Below, in pieces: positions 4,757 to 5,640 of a stretch of DNA of 5,640 nucleotides. Below the pieces are notes generated by a model. That model was not told the origin of the DNA. It saw nothing but the letters and a program-made list of their open reading frames with translations, and did not search any database. This DNA comes from Chlamydiota bacterium (lineage in GTDB: Bacteria > Chlamydiota > Chlamydiia > Chlamydiales > Rhabdochlamydiaceae): the NCBI GenBank assembly GCA_011065235.1, contig JAAKFB010000126.1:1-5640 (forward strand). The letters are read 5' to 3'. Position numbers and translations under genes: made by a program. The stretch's first letter is position 1. Every line of letters starts with the position of its first letter.

Positions 4757-5640
4757 TTGAGGTATTTCTCCGCAAAATGGAGAACTCGCTGGCGCACGGA
4801 TTCTTCGGGAATCGACTGCAAAATATCTAAACTGAAGCTCGAAATGAGGAGATTTTTTGCAGATTCTGCATCGATGCCCCGCGTTTTGAGGTAGTGCAGA
4901 TGATGGGGATTGAGTTGGCTCACGGTAGCACCATGAGAGGCTTTCACATCATCGGCAAAAATCTCGAGATTGGGTTTGCTATTTGCAATCGCCTTGTCGC
5001 TCAGGATTAGATTGTGATTCAATTGGTAAGCTTCGGTTTTTTGCGCTTGGCTCTGAACGAAGATTTTCCCTTCAAAGCTCGAGCGGCTAAAATCCATTAA
5101 AATATTTTTAAAGAGCTGATTGGACCGGCAATGGGGTGCTGCGTGGTCCATTAAGACGTTGACATGCGCTTGCCGATTGTCACGAAGGAGCGAAATCCCC
5201 TTCAAATCAGCTGTCGCATTTTCTCCTATCAAAGAGACGCGAAAATCTTGCCGGATACAGCGCGAACCCGTTGTGCATGTCAGGCTTTTAAAAGTGCTAT
5301 CTTGTTTGAGGGTAGCGCGCACCGCTTCTAAATACCATCCCTGGGGACAGGGCCTGATAATTCCATATTGTTCGAAATGCGCTCCTTCTTCCAAGACAAT
5401 ATCAAGTACTTGATTTGTCAGATATTCAAAGTCTTTTAAGCAGTGGTGATCATAAATCCATTTGACTTTGGATTCTTTTCCCAAAAAACAATGGATACGA
5501 GGATTGTGAATAGCAGCGCGATCATTCGAAATGAGATGTAGACATTGAATCGGGGTGTCGATGACGGTTTTGGGAGGGAAATAGAGAAATATGCCCATCT
5601 GAATGAGTGCGATATTGAGCATTGCAAAGGGGTCCTCTTC
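4753..5640 (-). CDS. sufD: SufD, Fe-S assembly scaffold subunit (partial, 5' end outside window)
   Basis: 295 residues up to the stop are seen. The frame stays open to the window edge as E-E-D-P-F-A before an internal Met, so that Met (ATG at 5620-5622) is not the start; by comparison with full SufD proteins of about 400 residues, roughly 100 N-terminal residues are missing. SufD pairs with SufB and the ATPase SufC in the scaffold that builds Fe-S clusters. The region starts in the D-P-F-A...L-N-I-A-L block, continues through the long beta-helix core, and has the hallmark A-D-D-V-K-A-S-H-G-A-T-V-S-Q-L followed by Y-L-K-T-R-G-I-D and a C-terminal helical tail. The His of S-H-G-A-T is kept, but the Cys that precedes it in E. 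coli (C-S-H-G-A-T) is Ala here. The 4-nt overlap with sufS, and the chlamydial order B-C-D-S, predict sufC and sufB to the right of the window. Confidence 0.95.
   Translation of the reverse strand, partial: EEDPFAMLNIALIQMGIFLYFPPKTVIDTPIQCLHLISNDRAAIHNPRIHCFLGKESKVKWIYDHHCLKDFEYLTNQVLDIVLEEGAHFEQYGIIRPCPQGWYLEAVRATLKQDSTFKSLTCTTGSRCIRQDFRVSLIGENATADLKGISLLRDNRQAHVNVLMDHAAPHCRSNQLFKNILMDFSRSSFEGKIFVQSQAQKTEAYQLNHNLILSDKAIANSKPNLEIFADDVKASHGATVSQLNPHHLHYLKTRGIDAESAKNLLISSFSLDILQSIPEESVRQRVLHFAEKYLK

Noticed and set aside
4221..4894. Plus-strand open frames opposite sufS and sufD
   Set aside because: They are antisense shadows of two genes with complete family motifs, and their translations show no recognisable domain.

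Overview
The window most likely comes from a chlamydia-related bacterium, that is, an amoeba- or animal-associated member of the Chlamydiae outside the genus Chlamydia. Three things point there. It has type III secretion export-gate genes in the order sctR-sctS-sctT. It has a cysteine-containing, MOMP-like outer-membrane protein of the Legionella_OMP/Lpg1974 type, a family known to be expanded in Simkania-like chlamydiae. It also has a sufD-sufS pair arranged as in the chlamydial sufBCDS cluster. The lineage is inferred from gene content and protein motifs; no database search was possible.

Layout. Bases 2-1156 (+) hold the last codons of a probable sctR, then sctS and sctT, packed tightly as one operon. 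Bases 1157-1261 are intergenic and carry a GC-rich, A-free tandem repeat tract (1166-1203) followed by a good sigma70-type promoter (1206-1234). This promoter should drive the MOMP-like porin gene at 1262-2359 (+). Bases 2365-3516 form a striking unit: an AT-rich gene for a tetratricopeptide-repeat (TPR) protein (2644-3405, +) enclosed by long imperfect inverted repeats. Each repeat arm contains two hairpins, and the left arm has an extra 95-nt foldback segment. No transposase is present. Beyond it, on the minus strand and convergent with the TPR gene, lie sufS (4756-3560) and the 3' part of sufD (5640-4753, running off the window), overlapping by 4 nt.

How the parts fit. SctR/S/T form the inner-membrane export gate of the injectisome. 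The porin-like protein is a predicted surface channel whose cysteines could join a disulfide-linked envelope. The TPR protein has an uncharged Ser/Thr-rich N terminus and ends in Cys-Ile-Ile-Val, a CaaX-like box, so it is a plausible secreted effector that host enzymes might prenylate. SufS and SufD belong to the SUF iron-sulfur cluster assembly system and look like ordinary housekeeping genes.

The point most worth a second look is the inverted-repeat cassette with its compositionally foreign TPR gene. It looks like a non-autonomous mobile or repeat-bounded element carrying a candidate host-interaction gene.
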